A stretch of 64,000 nt of DNA from Lachnospiraceae bacterium AD3010 (GTDB lineage Bacteria > Bacillota > Clostridia > Lachnospirales > Lachnospiraceae), in the NCBI GenBank assembly GCA_000622025.1, contig JHWU01000007.1:1-64000 (forward strand), written 5' to 3'. Of the stretch, positions 17,596 to 26,350 are shown piece after piece. The translations under genes and the position numbers were made by a program. The notes under the pieces are model-generated. The model searched no databases. It was not told where the DNA came from and saw only the letters and a list, made by a program, of their open reading frames with translations. The first letter of the stretch is position 1. Each line of letters begins with the position of its first letter.

Positions 17596-18151
17596 AGTAG
17601 TCGTAGGTCTCCTTTGTGGTTGGATCGACAGGTCTCGATCCCTTTGACAGGTAGTCAAGTGTATCGATTAAGATCTTCTTTACCGCCATATCGATATCCG
17701 TAAAAGCAAGCTCCCTGATGTCCGTAAGGTTAGGTGCCTCATTCCGGTTTAACTCAATGTAATCTGCAGTAAAAATGATCTTTTCGGTAAGGCTCATGCC
17801 CGCCCGGCCGGTGGTATGATATCTAATGGCGTTGATGATATCCTTATCCTTTATCCCGAAGTCATGCTCTGCCATATAGGCCCCAAGCTTTGCATGGAGA
17901 AGATAAGGAGCCTTCTTCTCAACGTCATTAAGGGCTATCTTATACTTCTTGCAAAGAGCATACTTCTCATCATTAGGGATATTTTTTGCAAGGTCATGTA
18001 AAAGCCCTGCGGTAAAAAGCTTTTCCGGATCCTCACGGTAACGCATCGCAAGGGAAGCCGCCGTGTAGGCGACCCCAAGGGTATGCTGGTAGCGCTCATT
18101 ATCGAGAAGCTTTTTAATCTTTTTTTTAATGGCCTTAATATTGCTGTTCAT
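17582..18151 (-). CDS. yqeK: YqeK-type HD hydrolase (symmetrical Ap4A hydrolase)
   Basis: The 189-residue HD-domain protein has metal-binding His23 (YQHTLGVAYTAASLA), His52-Asp53 (GLLHDLAKN), a further His (LLHAKLGAYMA) and ADYIELNR. Family members split diadenosine tetraphosphate symmetrically. It overlaps nadD by 17 nt upstream and rsfS by 14 nt downstream, so the three are translated from one message, the usual Firmicute arrangement. Confidence 0.93.
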   Translation of the reverse strand: MNSNIKAIKKKIKKLLDNERYQHTLGVAYTAASLAMRYREDPEKLFTAGLLHDLAKNIPNDEKYALCKKYKIALNDVEKKAPYLLHAKLGAYMAEHDFGIKDKDIINAIRYHTTGRAGMSLTEKIIFTADYIELNRNEAPNLTDIRELAFTDIDMAVKKILIDTLDYLSKGSRPVDPTTKETYDYYAKS

Positions 18152-18746
18152 ATAAATGCCGTTCGTAAATAAACATCCTGACCGCCTCAGGAAGGTAATA
18201 CCTGACCGAGCGGCCCTGTCCGATAAGTTCCCTGATCATGGAAGAAGAGATGTCAATATTTGTAGTATGAAGCACCTCTATTTTAGCATCATAATGCTCT
18301 TTATAAAAATCAATATCCAGGTAAAGCTCCGTCAGGCTCTCATTGTTCCTGACTGAAGTGATGACGGTGCAGCCGGAAAAGATCCGTTCAGGAGTCACCC
18401 ATTTCTTCATTTCATGCAGTGCATCCGCTCCGGTAATAAAGAAAAGGGAGGCATCCGGATAAAGCGAATTAAGCTCCTCTATTGTGTCTGCGGTGTAGGT
18501 ATTACCTCCGCGCTTAATCTCCATATCGGATACGAAAAAAGAATGATTATCTCTTACTGCCAGACGGGCCATCTCAAGCCGCAAAGCCGCCTCCGGGATC
18601 TTCATATCCTTTTTTAGGTAAGAATTACCGCTTGGCATAATGATAACTTTGTCAAGGTTAAATTCAAAAAGTGCCTGTTCAGCAATGATAAGATGCCCGA
18701 AATGTATAGGATTAAAGGTGCCGCCAAGAATTCCGATCTTCTTCAT
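18135..18746 (-). CDS. nadD: Nicotinate-nucleotide adenylyltransferase
   Basis: The 203-residue cytoplasmic enzyme adenylates nicotinate mononucleotide in NAD synthesis. Nucleotidyltransferase motifs are GGTFNPIHFGHLIIAEQA at the N-terminus and DISSSMIRELI near the C-terminus, with the typical IMPSGNSYLKK loop. The gene follows obgE across a repeat block of about 130 nt, the standard order in Firmicutes, and overlaps yqeK. Confidence 0.96.
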   Translation of the reverse strand: MKKIGILGGTFNPIHFGHLIIAEQALFEFNLDKVIIMPSGNSYLKKDMKIPEAALRLEMARLAVRDNHSFFVSDMEIKRGGNTYTADTIEELNSLYPDASLFFITGADALHEMKKWVTPERIFSGCTVITSVRNNESLTELYLDIDFYKEHYDAKIEVLHTTNIDISSSMIRELIGQGRSVRYYLPEAVRMFIYERHLYEQQY

Positions 18747-18786
18747 ATCTGTGTACTCATTAAAATGTTGCAGCCATAGCCGGAAA

Positions 18787-18857
18787 AAGATCCTTCGCTT
18801 CCCCTCGCCGGGGTGGCATCCCGTATCTCCGATACGGGATAAGGCTCAGGATGACAG
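18787..18857. repeat. Composite TCATCCTGAG repeat with internal hairpin
   Basis: AAGATCCTTCGCTTCC on one side and GGCTCAGGATGACA on the other enclose an independent palindrome, ATCCCGTATC-TCC-GATACGGGAT (about 18819-18841). The repeat halves are thus spread by an inserted hairpin. Confidence 0.75.
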
Positions 18858-18880
18858 AATAATGAATTCAGGATTACAGT

Positions 18881-20188
18881 CTAATTCTCATAATAATCAA
18901 ACTGGAAGCCGTAGATCTTTACCGTATCTCCTTCGTTGATGCCGAGATCCTTCAGCTGATCAAGTGCCCCGATATCACGCATAAAGTTCTGGAAAAACAT
19001 AAAGCCCTTCTCCGAATCGAGATTCGTGTAGCCCAGCATCTTTTCAATACGTGGACCTTCGATCACATAATAATTCTCCTTATCGTCAAAGCTTACCGTG
19101 AAGGGAAGTTCCTCCGCAATATGCTCCATCGGGTCATACTCGGCTTCATATACCGTAACACTCCTGTCGGTCCTTGAAAGCATATCCTTAACGGCATACA
19201 AAAGCTCATTAAGTCCCTTACGGGTGGCTGCGGAAATAGGAAAAACCCTTATGCCCTTCGGTTCGAATTCGTTTTTAATTCGTTCAACCGGATCCTCTTC
19301 ACCCTCAGAGGTCTGTATAACATCCGTCTTGTTGGCAACGATTATCTGCGGCTTTAGTGAAAGATCCACATTAAAGGAAGCAAGCTCCTTATTTATGGCA
19401 TAAATATCGTCAACAGGATCCCGTCCTTCGGTTCCCGCAGCATCAACCATATGAATAAGAACATGGCAGCGCTCGATATGACGTAAAAATTCGTGGCCAA
19501 GACCCACTCCCTCGGAAGCACCCTCAATAAGCCCGGGAATATCCGCAAGAACAAAGCCGCCATCGCCGTCCTTAAAGTCCACAACTCCAAGAAATGGATG
19601 GAGGGTGGTAAAAGGATAACCTGCAATCTCCGGCTTAGCATTTGTGACCGCAGAGATAAGGGTGGATTTGCCGGCATTTGGAAAGCCCACGAGTCCCACA
19701 TCGGCGATACTTTTCAATTCAAGTATGACCTCCGCCTCAACTCCGTCCTGTCCGGGCTTCGCATACTTCGGAGCCTGCATGGTGGAGGTGGCATAGTGCT
19801 GGTTTCCGTTTCCGCCCCGGCCACCCCGGAGAACAGTAACAGTTCTGTTTTCCCCGGACATATCAACGATAACCTTGTTAGTTTTACTGTCACGGACAAT
19901 AGTGCCTTCAGGAACTTTCAGTATAAGATCCTTCCCGTTTTTCCCATGCATCCTCTTCTTGGCACCGTTTTCACCGTTTTCCGCGGAAAACTTACGCTTG
20001 TAGCGGTAGTCGGAAAGGGTGTTCATGCCCTTGTCCACTTCAAAAATAATACTGCCGCCGTTTCCGCCGTCACCTCCGTCGGGACCGCCGTTAGCCACAT
20101 ACTTTTCCCTGCGGAAAGAAACGCAGCCGTCGCCCCCTTTTCCGGATCTTATTATAATTGTGGTTTTATCCTTGAATGCCATAATCAT
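18881..20188 (-). CDS. obgE: GTPase ObgE/CgtA
   Basis: The 435-residue ribosome-assembly GTPase has the glycine-rich Obg fold (GKGGDGCVSFRREKY, GGPDGGDGGNGGS), the G domain (GFPNAGKSTLIS, DIPGLIEGASEG, NKTD) and a C-terminal OCT domain (about 350-430, FTVSFDDKENYYVIEG). Two ATGs two codons apart (20188 and 20182) are possible; MAFKDK from 20182 resembles other Obg starts, and no strong ribosome binding site favours either. It follows rpmA across a terminator-like hairpin. Confidence 0.96.
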   Translation of the reverse strand: MIMAFKDKTTIIIRSGKGGDGCVSFRREKYVANGGPDGGDGGNGGSIIFEVDKGMNTLSDYRYKRKFSAENGENGAKKRMHGKNGKDLILKVPEGTIVRDSKTNKVIVDMSGENRTVTVLRGGRGGNGNQHYATSTMQAPKYAKPGQDGVEAEVILELKSIADVGLVGFPNAGKSTLISAVTNAKPEIAGYPFTTLHPFLGVVDFKDGDGGFVLADIPGLIEGASEGVGLGHEFLRHIERCHVLIHMVDAAGTEGRDPVDDIYAINKELASFNVDLSLKPQIIVANKTDVIQTSEGEEDPVERIKNEFEPKGIRVFPISAATRKGLNELLYAVKDMLSRTDRSVTVYEAEYDPMEHIAEELPFTVSFDDKENYYVIEGPRIEKMLGYTNLDSEKGFMFFQNFMRDIGALDQLKDLGINEGDTVKIYGFQFDYYEN

Positions 20189-20209
20189 ACCGCAGGAGAA
20201 TCCCTGCTA

Positions 20210-20238
20210 AAATAAAGGCTCCGGGAAAAACCGGAGCC
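20210..20238 (-). terminator. Terminator/attenuator between rpmA and obgE
   Basis: On the minus strand GGCTCCGG-TTTTTC-CCGGAGCC is followed by TTTATTTTAG. It should end much of the rplU-prp-rpmA message and leave obgE dependent on readthrough or its own promoter. Confidence 0.75.
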
Positions 20239-20261
20239 ATTGATAACAACACAGCTTAAAC

Positions 20262-20555
20262 TTACTCAGCCTTTGCTTCAACCTCGTAAACGCTTGCCTG
20301 CTTTAAGTATCTGCCCTTTCTCTCGAAACGGAGAACGCCGTCAACCTTAGCATAAAGGGTATCATCTCCGCCCCTTCCAACATTCTTTCCGGGATGGATA
20401 TGGGTTCCGCGCTGTCTGTATATGATGTTTCCGGCTAAAACAAACTGTCCGTCCGCCCTCTTGGCACCGAGCCTCTTTGACTCGGAATCACGTCCGTTCT
20501 TTGTGGAACCGACTCCCTTTTTGTGGGCGAAGAACTGAAGGTTAAGATTTAACAT
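20262..20555 (-). CDS. rpmA: 50S ribosomal protein L27 (with cleavable N-terminus)
   Basis: The 97-residue precursor begins [21 protein letters not shown]. In Firmicutes the first nine residues of this motif are removed by the protease Prp, exposing the N-terminus that reaches the peptidyl transferase centre; the cleavage site after LQFF is intact here and prp is the adjacent upstream gene. The rest ([20 protein letters not shown]) is canonical L27. Confidence 0.97.
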   Translation of the reverse strand: MLNLNLQFFAHKKGVGSTKNGRDSESKRLGAKRADGQFVLAGNIIYRQRGTHIHPGKNVGRGGDDTLYAKVDGVLRFERKGRYLKQASVYEVEAKAE

Positions 20556-20572
20556 TCCTAAATTCCTCCTTA

Positions 20573-20911
20573 TTACTGCCTTTCTTCCGTGAGCTTTAAA
20601 AACTCACATCCGTAATTCTTTTCACTGTCACTGATCCCGTAGTACAAGCTTTCAAGAAGCAGCGCTGCCTTTTCCGAGGGAGGACTTTTGAAATCGCAGC
20701 TGATCTCCCCCTTCTCCTCGTCTGAAAAAACTTCCATATTCGCCGCATCCTCCGGCAGAAGCCGGTCAATGGAGTTTATGGTGTTAATAACGAGCATGGA
20801 AACCGCGGCGCAGACAACATCATTTCCCTTGTCTGCATACTCTGCATGTCCACTGCAGCAAAAGCCTGTGATAAAGCCGTTCTCTGCTCTTCTAAGCTTA
20901 AAATGTACCAC
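20573..20911 (-). CDS. prp: Ribosomal-processing cysteine protease Prp
   Basis: The 112-residue protein sits between rplU and rpmA, the conserved position of prp (ysxB). The catalytic pair His22 ([15 protein letters not shown]) and Cys34 (VVCAAVS) match the numbering of the characterised staphylococcal enzyme. It cleaves the L27 N-terminal extension encoded 17 nt downstream. Only 2 nt separate it from rplU, so translation is probably coupled. Confidence 0.95.
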   Translation of the reverse strand: MVHFKLRRAENGFITGFCCSGHAEYADKGNDVVCAAVSMLVINTINSIDRLLPEDAANMEVFSDEEKGEISCDFKSPPSEKAALLLESLYYGISDSEKNYGCEFLKLTEERQ

Positions 20912-20913
20912 CT

Positions 20914-21219
20914 TTATGCGTTGATCTTGTCGATCTGTACCTTGGTATACTGCTGTCTGTGACCGTTCTTCTTATGATAACCTGACTTCCTCTTGTAACG
21001 GTAAACAACGACCTTCTTGCCCTTAACCTGATCAAGGATCTTACCAGATACTGATGCGTTCTTTACGTCGTCGCCAACCTTTAAGGAATCACCGCCAACA
21101 GCCTTAACATCGTCGAAAGTAACAGTACTGTCCTTCTCAAGGGGAAGCTTCTCAACGAGAATAACATCGCCCTCCTGAACCTTATACTGTTTTCCGCCTG
21201 TTGCAATGATAGCGTACAT
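20914..21219 (-). CDS. rplU: 50S ribosomal protein L21
   Basis: The 101-residue protein begins [14 protein letters not shown] and ends [11 protein letters not shown], with [17 protein letters not shown] as the RNA-binding loop. The start at 21219 is fixed by AGGAGGT 6-7 nt upstream; a longer open frame upstream is not conserved. First gene of the rplU-prp-rpmA(-obgE) operon. Confidence 0.97.
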   Translation of the reverse strand: MYAIIATGGKQYKVQEGDVILVEKLPLEKDSTVTFDDVKAVGGDSLKVGDDVKNASVSGKILDQVKGKKVVVYRYKRKSGYHKKNGHRQQYTKVQIDKINA

Positions 21220-21355
21220 AGGACACCTCCTGTCTTCTAATGATCGCTGGGCTTTTCGGTGTATAATACGGCCCAATGCCGCTTTCCGGCAAAAGATCTC
21301 TTAATCCCTGCCCTTATACTTTATGAACCTTACCAAGCGGCTCGCTACCCGCAAG
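21220..21355 (-). promoter_or_regulatory. Candidate L21 leader (structured 5' UTR)
   Basis: About 135 nt separate the predicted transcription start from the rplU ATG. The RNA contains GCCG-GAAA-G-CGGC followed directly by TGGGC...GCCCA, ending near the ribosome binding site. Firmicute rplU genes commonly carry an autoregulatory L21 leader in this position; identity with that family is inferred from position and structure, not shown by comparison. Confidence 0.4.
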
Positions 21356-21362
21356 CTTTGAT

Positions 21363-21392
21363 AGAATAACATAAATCATATTCTTTTGTCAA
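21363..21392 (-). promoter_or_regulatory. Promoter of the rplU operon
   Basis: On the minus strand TTGACA (21387-21392) and TATTCT (21363-21368) are separated by 18 nt, about 145 nt before rplU. Confidence 0.65.
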
Positions 21393-21459
21393 ACAGGTAT
21401 TTCATCGTATTGTTTTTCATTTCATCATTTCCCATTTTTACCCCTTTACAAGAACAACA

Positions 21460-22488
21460 CTATTTGGAAGCGAGCTGTGCCTGAACAGCGGTAATCGCGA
21501 TAACACCCTCTACGTCATGAGTATTACAGCCGCGGGAAAGGTCGTTTACAGGCTTTGAAAGTCCCTGAAGAAGGGGACCGTAGGCATCCGCCTTTCCTAA
21601 GCGCTGAACCAGCTTGTAACCGATATTACCGGCGTCAAGATTCGGGAAAATAAGAACGTTTGCATTTCCTGCAACGTCTGAATCCGGAGCCTTACTCTCT
21701 GCAACCTCAGGAACTATCGCAGCATCCGTCTGCAGCTCCCCGTCAAGTATGAGACCGGGATACTTTTCGTGTGCGATCTTAACTGCATTTCTGACCTTAT
21801 CAACAAGCACATGCTTTGCCGAACCCTTGGTGGAATGTGAAAGCATGGCAACCTTCGGCTGGGCTCCGACGAGAGCCTTAAAGGAATTGGCACTTGTACG
21901 GGCTATGATAGCCAGCTCTTCAGAGGTAGGATCCTGATTAAGACCGCAGTCACCGAATACAAAGGTACCCTTTTCTCCCATATCGCAGTCGGGAACACAC
22001 ATAACAAAGAAGCCTGAAACCATCTCGACTCCCGGTGCGGTACGTAAGATCTGCAGGGCAGGCCGTAAGGTATCTGCCGTAGCATGGCAGGCACCCGCGA
22101 CCATTCCGTCCGCATCTCCGTTTTTAACCATCATGATACCGTAGGTAAGATAGTCGTTTCGGAGTATCTCGTCAGCCTTTTCCGCGGTCATGCCCTTATG
22201 GGCCCTAAGCTCCACAAGCTTCTCCTTATATTTTTCAAACTTCGGGTCCGTCAGGGGATTAACAAAGTCGATATCAGAAATATCAACACGGAGTTTTTTT
22301 GCCTTCTCAGCAACCTCCTTTTCATCACCCACCATCACTATCTTTGCGATATTATCTCTCATAGCCCAGGTGGCAGCTCTAATGACCCTCTTATCGTTTG
22401 ACTCGGGAAGGACTATTGTTTTTATATCCTTTGATGCCCTTTCAAAAACCTTTGAAATAAATTGATTGACCTTGTCCGATGCTTCCAT
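21460..22488 (-). CDS. pta: Phosphate acetyltransferase
   Basis: The 342-residue cytoplasmic enzyme converts acetyl-CoA and phosphate to acetyl-phosphate, the first step of acetate formation with ATP gain. Characteristic segments are IVLPESNDKRVIRAA, DADGMVAGACHATADTLRPALQ, MLSHSTKGSA, ELQTDAAIVPEVA and FPNLDAGNIGYKLVQRLG. The length is that of the short single-domain class. AAAGGA lies 9 nt upstream of the ATG. The usual partner ackA is not in the window, so pta is transcribed separately here or ackA lies elsewhere. It fits with the nifJ gene at 51-54.7 kb. Confidence 0.96.
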   Translation of the reverse strand: MEASDKVNQFISKVFERASKDIKTIVLPESNDKRVIRAATWAMRDNIAKIVMVGDEKEVAEKAKKLRVDISDIDFVNPLTDPKFEKYKEKLVELRAHKGMTAEKADEILRNDYLTYGIMMVKNGDADGMVAGACHATADTLRPALQILRTAPGVEMVSGFFVMCVPDCDMGEKGTFVFGDCGLNQDPTSEELAIIARTSANSFKALVGAQPKVAMLSHSTKGSAKHVLVDKVRNAVKIAHEKYPGLILDGELQTDAAIVPEVAESKAPDSDVAGNANVLIFPNLDAGNIGYKLVQRLGKADAYGPLLQGLSKPVNDLSRGCNTHDVEGVIAITAVQAQLASK

Positions 22489-22610
22489 TTTCTCTGTTCC
22501 TTTCTTTTATATTTATTAACCACGATACTCTGCAGCAAACATCACCGTCTTCGCCTGCGTTTTTTGGATGCTTGCCAATCCTTAAGAGTGTCAGTAACAA
22601 AGGATACTCC
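22489..22610. other. Intergenic region without recognisable content
   Basis: Between pta and the small downstream gene I see no repeat of the dispersed families, no terminator with a clear U-tract and no open frame with a ribosome binding site. It should contain the pta promoter on the minus strand, which I could not place with confidence. Confidence 0.4.
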
Positions 22611-22784
22611 TCAGGGTGTAATAATATACCTTGTGATCGCGCAGTTCTCCCTGTAGACCCTCTTCCAAAGCTTCCAGATATACTTCTGGGAAATATAACG
22701 TCTCTTTATCTTGCTTACATCAATAAGAGCGGAAACCTCCATAAAAAGTTCCCGGGCGAACTCCGTCTCAAATTTCCTTTCCAT
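22611..22784 (-). CDS. Small basic hypothetical protein, 57 residues
   Basis: From ATG 22784 a frame reads MERKFETEFARELFMEVSAL, then IDVSKIKRRYISQKYIWKLW and KRVYRENCAITRYIITP. GGAG stands 7 nt before the ATG. It begins 27 nt after the stop of the secreted protease gene on the same strand, so it is likely the second gene of that transcript. The composition (regular charged and aromatic residues, no rare-codon runs) looks protein-like. I do not recognise it; an upstream ATG at 22790 is possible. Confidence 0.5.
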   Translation of the reverse strand: MERKFETEFARELFMEVSALIDVSKIKRRYISQKYIWKLWKRVYRENCAITRYIITP

Positions 22785-22811
22785 TCTCATTCTCCGGATA
22801 TAGATAAATCG

Positions 22812-24941
22812 TCAGGCAACCCTGAGCTTAACGGTAAATTTCTTCTTTGATCCGTCGAGCAGCTTATATGTGATCTTTATTACGCTCCCGGATCTTATCG
22901 GGGTAATACTTAAGGGATCGCCGTTTTTGTCACTTTTGTTGATCACAAGCTTATTAAGGTCCCTTTTTGAAACCTTTATGTCATAGACAAACCTGCCGTC
23001 CGCAAGGCTTCTTGAGTTATTAACACTTACCGAGAGCTTACTCTTCTTTTTTTCGTAGTATACACCGACCTCATTATCGGAAATAGCGGAGTAAGGGTAT
23101 GCGATCTTTATGGTATCTCCCGCATGCACCGTTTTGTCGGTTTTTCCGAGTATCTTCATATCTCCCCGGAGAAGTCCCATTTTCTTTACGGTTTTATGTA
23201 CCTTCAGGAAATAGAAAAGGGTATTTCCGCCGATCTCGGCGGTGATTATCACCCTGTCTCCCGCCTTGCCGGATACGCACTTAACCTTTCCCTTACTTAC
23301 GCTTACCTTACCGGTATCACTGCTGTTCCAGGTTGCCGATTTTGTAAGACCCTTGTCGCTTATCTGTCCGTCGGAATTTCCTATACGGAGCTTAAAGCTC
23401 TTTTTCTCGCTGATATATCCGGAAAGCACTGCTCCGTAGTGACCCGCTTCATCCACCAGCGTATTCTCGGGATGGAGCTTAAAGCTCTTTGCAAGATTGA
23501 CAGCCTGATCAGCCTGCACCATGCCGTAGAGTATCTTATCGCCTGAGCTGTATTCCTTTCCGTCGCTTGTTACCTGAAGTATGGTCCTTATAATGTCAAA
23601 GCGCTCACTGCTCTTTTCCTTCATAAACTCGGGATTGGAGCTCAAGCATAGAGCCGTGACCGCAGATACCATAGGAGTCGCCTGGGAAGTACCGTTCATG
23701 GTCTTATAGAAATCCTTATTCGATATACCCTGCCAGGTACCGTCGTCTTTAAGATCTTGACGGATAAACGAGGACCATACCGCATTTCCGGGTGCAACTA
23801 TATCCACCCAGTCTCCGTAATTTGAAAAATCGGCAAGCTTTCCGTCCTTCTCCGTATTTGCTCCCACTGCGATACAGTGCTCATAAGCCGCAGGATAATA
23901 CTCTTTCTCAGAACCGTTGTTTCCTGCTGCAGCTATACATATTATGCCGTTATTATAGGCTTCATCTATTGCGGCGCCGAGGTATGATGCATTTGAGGTG
24001 GAACCCATGCTCATACTGATCACATCAACCTTTCTGTCTATGGCCATCCTGATGCCGATAGCGATATTTTTAAGGCTGAAGCTTCTCTCTGTTGTAACCT
24101 GTATGGAATCTATCTTTACTGCGGGAGCCACTCCGTAGCCTCCCTTTGAATTTCCCTTTGTAGCGGCGATAAGTCCGCTGACATGCGTTCCATGCCCCAC
24201 ATTGTAGTCAATGCCGCTATGAGCTTCATCAACCTTTCCGGCGCTGTTTTTACTGGCAACCTCGGGTATCCAGCGTCTTTCGATATAACCGGGTTTTTCC
24301 TTATCATTAGTATTCAGATCCTCATGCTCTGTATTCACACCGGTATCAAGGACCGCAACGGTCACTCCGTTTCCGGAGGCTATCTTTAATGCCTCCTCAT
24401 CCTTTATCATTTTATGGAAGTACTGCTTTGAAGAGAGAGGGTCGGTCACATCCGAAGAATCCCCGTTATCGTTATCGGAATCAAGCTCTCCAAGGGCTGC
24501 GGCCTCCTCAAGTATCTCACCGAAATCATCATCAACATCCAGAAGTTCTGCTGTGTAATTCGGCTCGATAAGAGTTGAAACAGAAGAAAGAGCTGCTGCG
24601 TGTTCAAGCGCCGCGGCCGTACCTTCCTTAAAGCGTACCGTGGCAACACCGTAGTCAAAGCCTACAAGCTCTGCGTTATACTCCGCTGCGACCTGCTCTG
24701 CCTCCGAAAGGCTGTCTGCCAGGAATACACCCTCCCGGTCCACATAGTCCTCTCCGGGGGTAAGCTCATCAAGCTCCGAAGCCTCCTCCTTAAGTTCCGA
24801 CGCTATGGAGGCCTCTTCTACCAGGATCTCCTCCTCTGCAGCCGGCGTCTTATTATCCGCATAAGCAGAGATACCCGGAAGCACCAGGGCAAAGCTCAAA
24901 AGTACTGCAAGAGTTTTTCTGTGTTTCCTAAATAAAAACAT
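22812..24941 (-). CDS. Secreted S8 subtilisin-like serine protease
   Basis: The 709-residue protein has a signal peptide (KHRK then LAVLLSFALVLPGISAYA, cleavage near 28), a propeptide (about 60-135), and a subtilase domain with Asp199 (VAVLDTGVNTEHEDL), His250 (GHGTHVSGLIA), the oxyanion Asn in AAAGNNG and Ser419 (NGTSQATPMVSA). The C-terminal 230 residues are beta-rich, Lys/Ser-rich repeats that look like Ig-like or Ca-binding surface modules. No LPXTG motif or C-terminal membrane anchor is seen, so it is probably released or held by non-covalent binding. A good ribosome binding site (GGAGAG) precedes the ATG. Confidence 0.93.
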   Translation of the reverse strand: MFLFRKHRKTLAVLLSFALVLPGISAYADNKTPAAEEEILVEEASIASELKEEASELDELTPGEDYVDREGVFLADSLSEAEQVAAEYNAELVGFDYGVATVRFKEGTAAALEHAAALSSVSTLIEPNYTAELLDVDDDFGEILEEAAALGELDSDNDNGDSSDVTDPLSSKQYFHKMIKDEEALKIASGNGVTVAVLDTGVNTEHEDLNTNDKEKPGYIERRWIPEVASKNSAGKVDEAHSGIDYNVGHGTHVSGLIAATKGNSKGGYGVAPAVKIDSIQVTTERSFSLKNIAIGIRMAIDRKVDVISMSMGSTSNASYLGAAIDEAYNNGIICIAAAGNNGSEKEYYPAAYEHCIAVGANTEKDGKLADFSNYGDWVDIVAPGNAVWSSFIRQDLKDDGTWQGISNKDFYKTMNGTSQATPMVSAVTALCLSSNPEFMKEKSSERFDIIRTILQVTSDGKEYSSGDKILYGMVQADQAVNLAKSFKLHPENTLVDEAGHYGAVLSGYISEKKSFKLRIGNSDGQISDKGLTKSATWNSSDTGKVSVSKGKVKCVSGKAGDRVIITAEIGGNTLFYFLKVHKTVKKMGLLRGDMKILGKTDKTVHAGDTIKIAYPYSAISDNEVGVYYEKKKSKLSVSVNNSRSLADGRFVYDIKVSKRDLNKLVINKSDKNGDPLSITPIRSGSVIKITYKLLDGSKKKFTVKLRVA

Positions 24942-25047
24942 AACAATCTCTCCGTCCTAAAGATTTTTTCTAAATGTCAAATGTGAAAATTTATATATGA
25001 ACAGATCCTAAGTATTATAACCCCATTTGGGTTTTAAATCACGCTGA

Positions 25048-25794
25048 TCAGAATATTCCTCTGTTTTCAAACCACTTTTCCAGTAATTCCGGGCGGTTCT
25101 TCCCTGTACGCTTCTTTGACTCCGTTAATCGCCAGGCTTCCACCGCAGCGTGGTCCCCCGAAAGAAGGATATCCGGAACGGATTCACCCCTCCACTCATA
25201 GGGCCTTGTATACTGGGGATATTCCAATAGCCCGTTTTCAAAGGACTCGGTCCCTGCGGAATCGTCATTATTTAATACACCCGGTATCCTCCGGCTCACC
25301 GCATCCATTATCACAAGTGCCGGGAGCTCTCCCCCGGTAAGCACATAGTCACCTATCGAGATCTCGTCCGTAACGATACGGTCAAGCACCCTCTGGTCTA
25401 TCCCCTCATAGTGGCCGCAGAGAATAATAAGTGCTTCCTCCTTTGAAAGCTCCTCTGCTTTTGCCTCGTCAAAAGCCCTGCCTCCCGGAGAAGTATAGAT
25501 AACCCTTACCTTCTTCTCTTCACGCCGGTCTCCCGAAGCCTCCTCATCAAAGCTTTGTTCGATACGGCTAAGAGCCTCCTGATAGGCAAGCCACACCGGC
25601 TCGCAGCTGATAAGCATCCCGGCTCCTCCGCCGTAGGTATAGTCATCAACCGACCCGTAGGAGTTCTGTGAAAATGCCCGAAGTGAAACCGTATTTAGGG
25701 ACAGTATCCCCTTATCCATTGCCCTTCCGATAATGCTGTGGGACATAGCGTCCTCTATCATTTCAGGGAATAAAGTGATCACACAGTATTTCAT
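25048..25794 (-). CDS. trmD: tRNA (guanine37-N1)-methyltransferase
   Basis: The 248-residue SPOUT enzyme makes m1G37 in tRNA and prevents frameshifting. Motifs: ITLFPEM at the start, YTYGGGAGMLI, ILCGHYEGIDQRV and EISIGDYVLTGGELPA of the trefoil knot. The start at 25794 gives the standard MKYCVITLFPEM; frame upstream overlaps rimM. It lies 7 nt after rimM. An insert of about 15 charged residues (EEASGDRREEKK) precedes the SAM-binding knot. rplS, which often follows trmD, is not present downstream. Confidence 0.95.
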   Translation of the reverse strand: MKYCVITLFPEMIEDAMSHSIIGRAMDKGILSLNTVSLRAFSQNSYGSVDDYTYGGGAGMLISCEPVWLAYQEALSRIEQSFDEEASGDRREEKKVRVIYTSPGGRAFDEAKAEELSKEEALIILCGHYEGIDQRVLDRIVTDEISIGDYVLTGGELPALVIMDAVSRRIPGVLNNDDSAGTESFENGLLEYPQYTRPYEWRGESVPDILLSGDHAAVEAWRLTESKKRTGKNRPELLEKWFENRGIF

Positions 25795-25801
25795 CTTTTG
25801 T

Positions 25802-26350
25802 CTATGACAGCATACCCGGCAGCGGATCAACCGTCATCCTGCCGTTCTCAATGTCAACGTAAGTCACGAATTTTTTTACGGCCGGGATCATGATCTCCTT
25901 ACCTGATCCGTTCCTTATGACATAAACATCATTGCCGGAACCGTGAAGCACATTTGACACCGTTCCAAGCTCCGTTCCGGAGGTATCAGAAACCAGAAGC
26001 CCGATAATATCGGCATCGAAATACTGGTCCTCCTTAAGCTCTGCAATATCCTCCCTCCGGGCCAGCACCTCATAGTCCCTGTACTTAACCACATCATTAA
26101 TATCATCGATCCCTTTAAACTTCAGGATCACCGTTTTCTTAAAGAACTTTACATTCTCTATCTCCACGGGGACTGTCTCAGCTCCCGAACGAAGATATAC
26201 ATCCTTAAATAAAGAAAAGCGGCCAGGGTCATCCACTTCAGGGTAGACCTTGACCTCTCCCTTTATTCCGTGAGTCGTGGTTATTCTGCCTGCAGGCAGA
26301 TAGTTTTTTTCTAAATCTCTTTTCTCCGTCATCAAAAATCGATCATTCAT
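25802..26350 (-). CDS. rimM: 16S rRNA processing protein RimM
   Basis: About 182 residues. The N-terminal domain has YLPAGRITTTHGIKGEVKVYP, and the PRC-barrel half has DQYFDADIIGLLVSDTSG and VMIPAVKKFVTYVDIENG-like sequence. RimM assists 30S head maturation by binding S19. Three in-frame ATGs (26368, 26350, 26332) precede the conserved part and none has a clear ribosome binding site; 26350 overlaps the khpA stop and suggests coupled translation, so I chose it. Confidence 0.92.
   Translation of the reverse strand: MNDRFLMTEKRDLEKNYLPAGRITTTHGIKGEVKVYPEVDDPGRFSLFKDVYLRSGAETVPVEIENVKFFKKTVILKFKGIDDINDVVKYRDYEVLARREDIAELKEDQYFDADIIGLLVSDTSGTELGTVSNVLHGSGNDVYVIRNGSGKEIMIPAVKKFVTYVDIENGRMTVDPLPGMLS

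Noticed and set aside
17596-17658. N-terminal extension of RsfS to 17658
   Set aside because: The extra residues are yqeK sequence in another frame; the conventional start at 17595 gives a normal RsfS.
19493-20215. A 240-residue plus-strand open frame
   Set aside because: It lies entirely antisense to obgE and has no recognisable domain.
24942-25047. rplS expected after trmD
   Set aside because: The gap between trmD and the subtilase gene is only about 100 nt and contains no L19 coding sequence.
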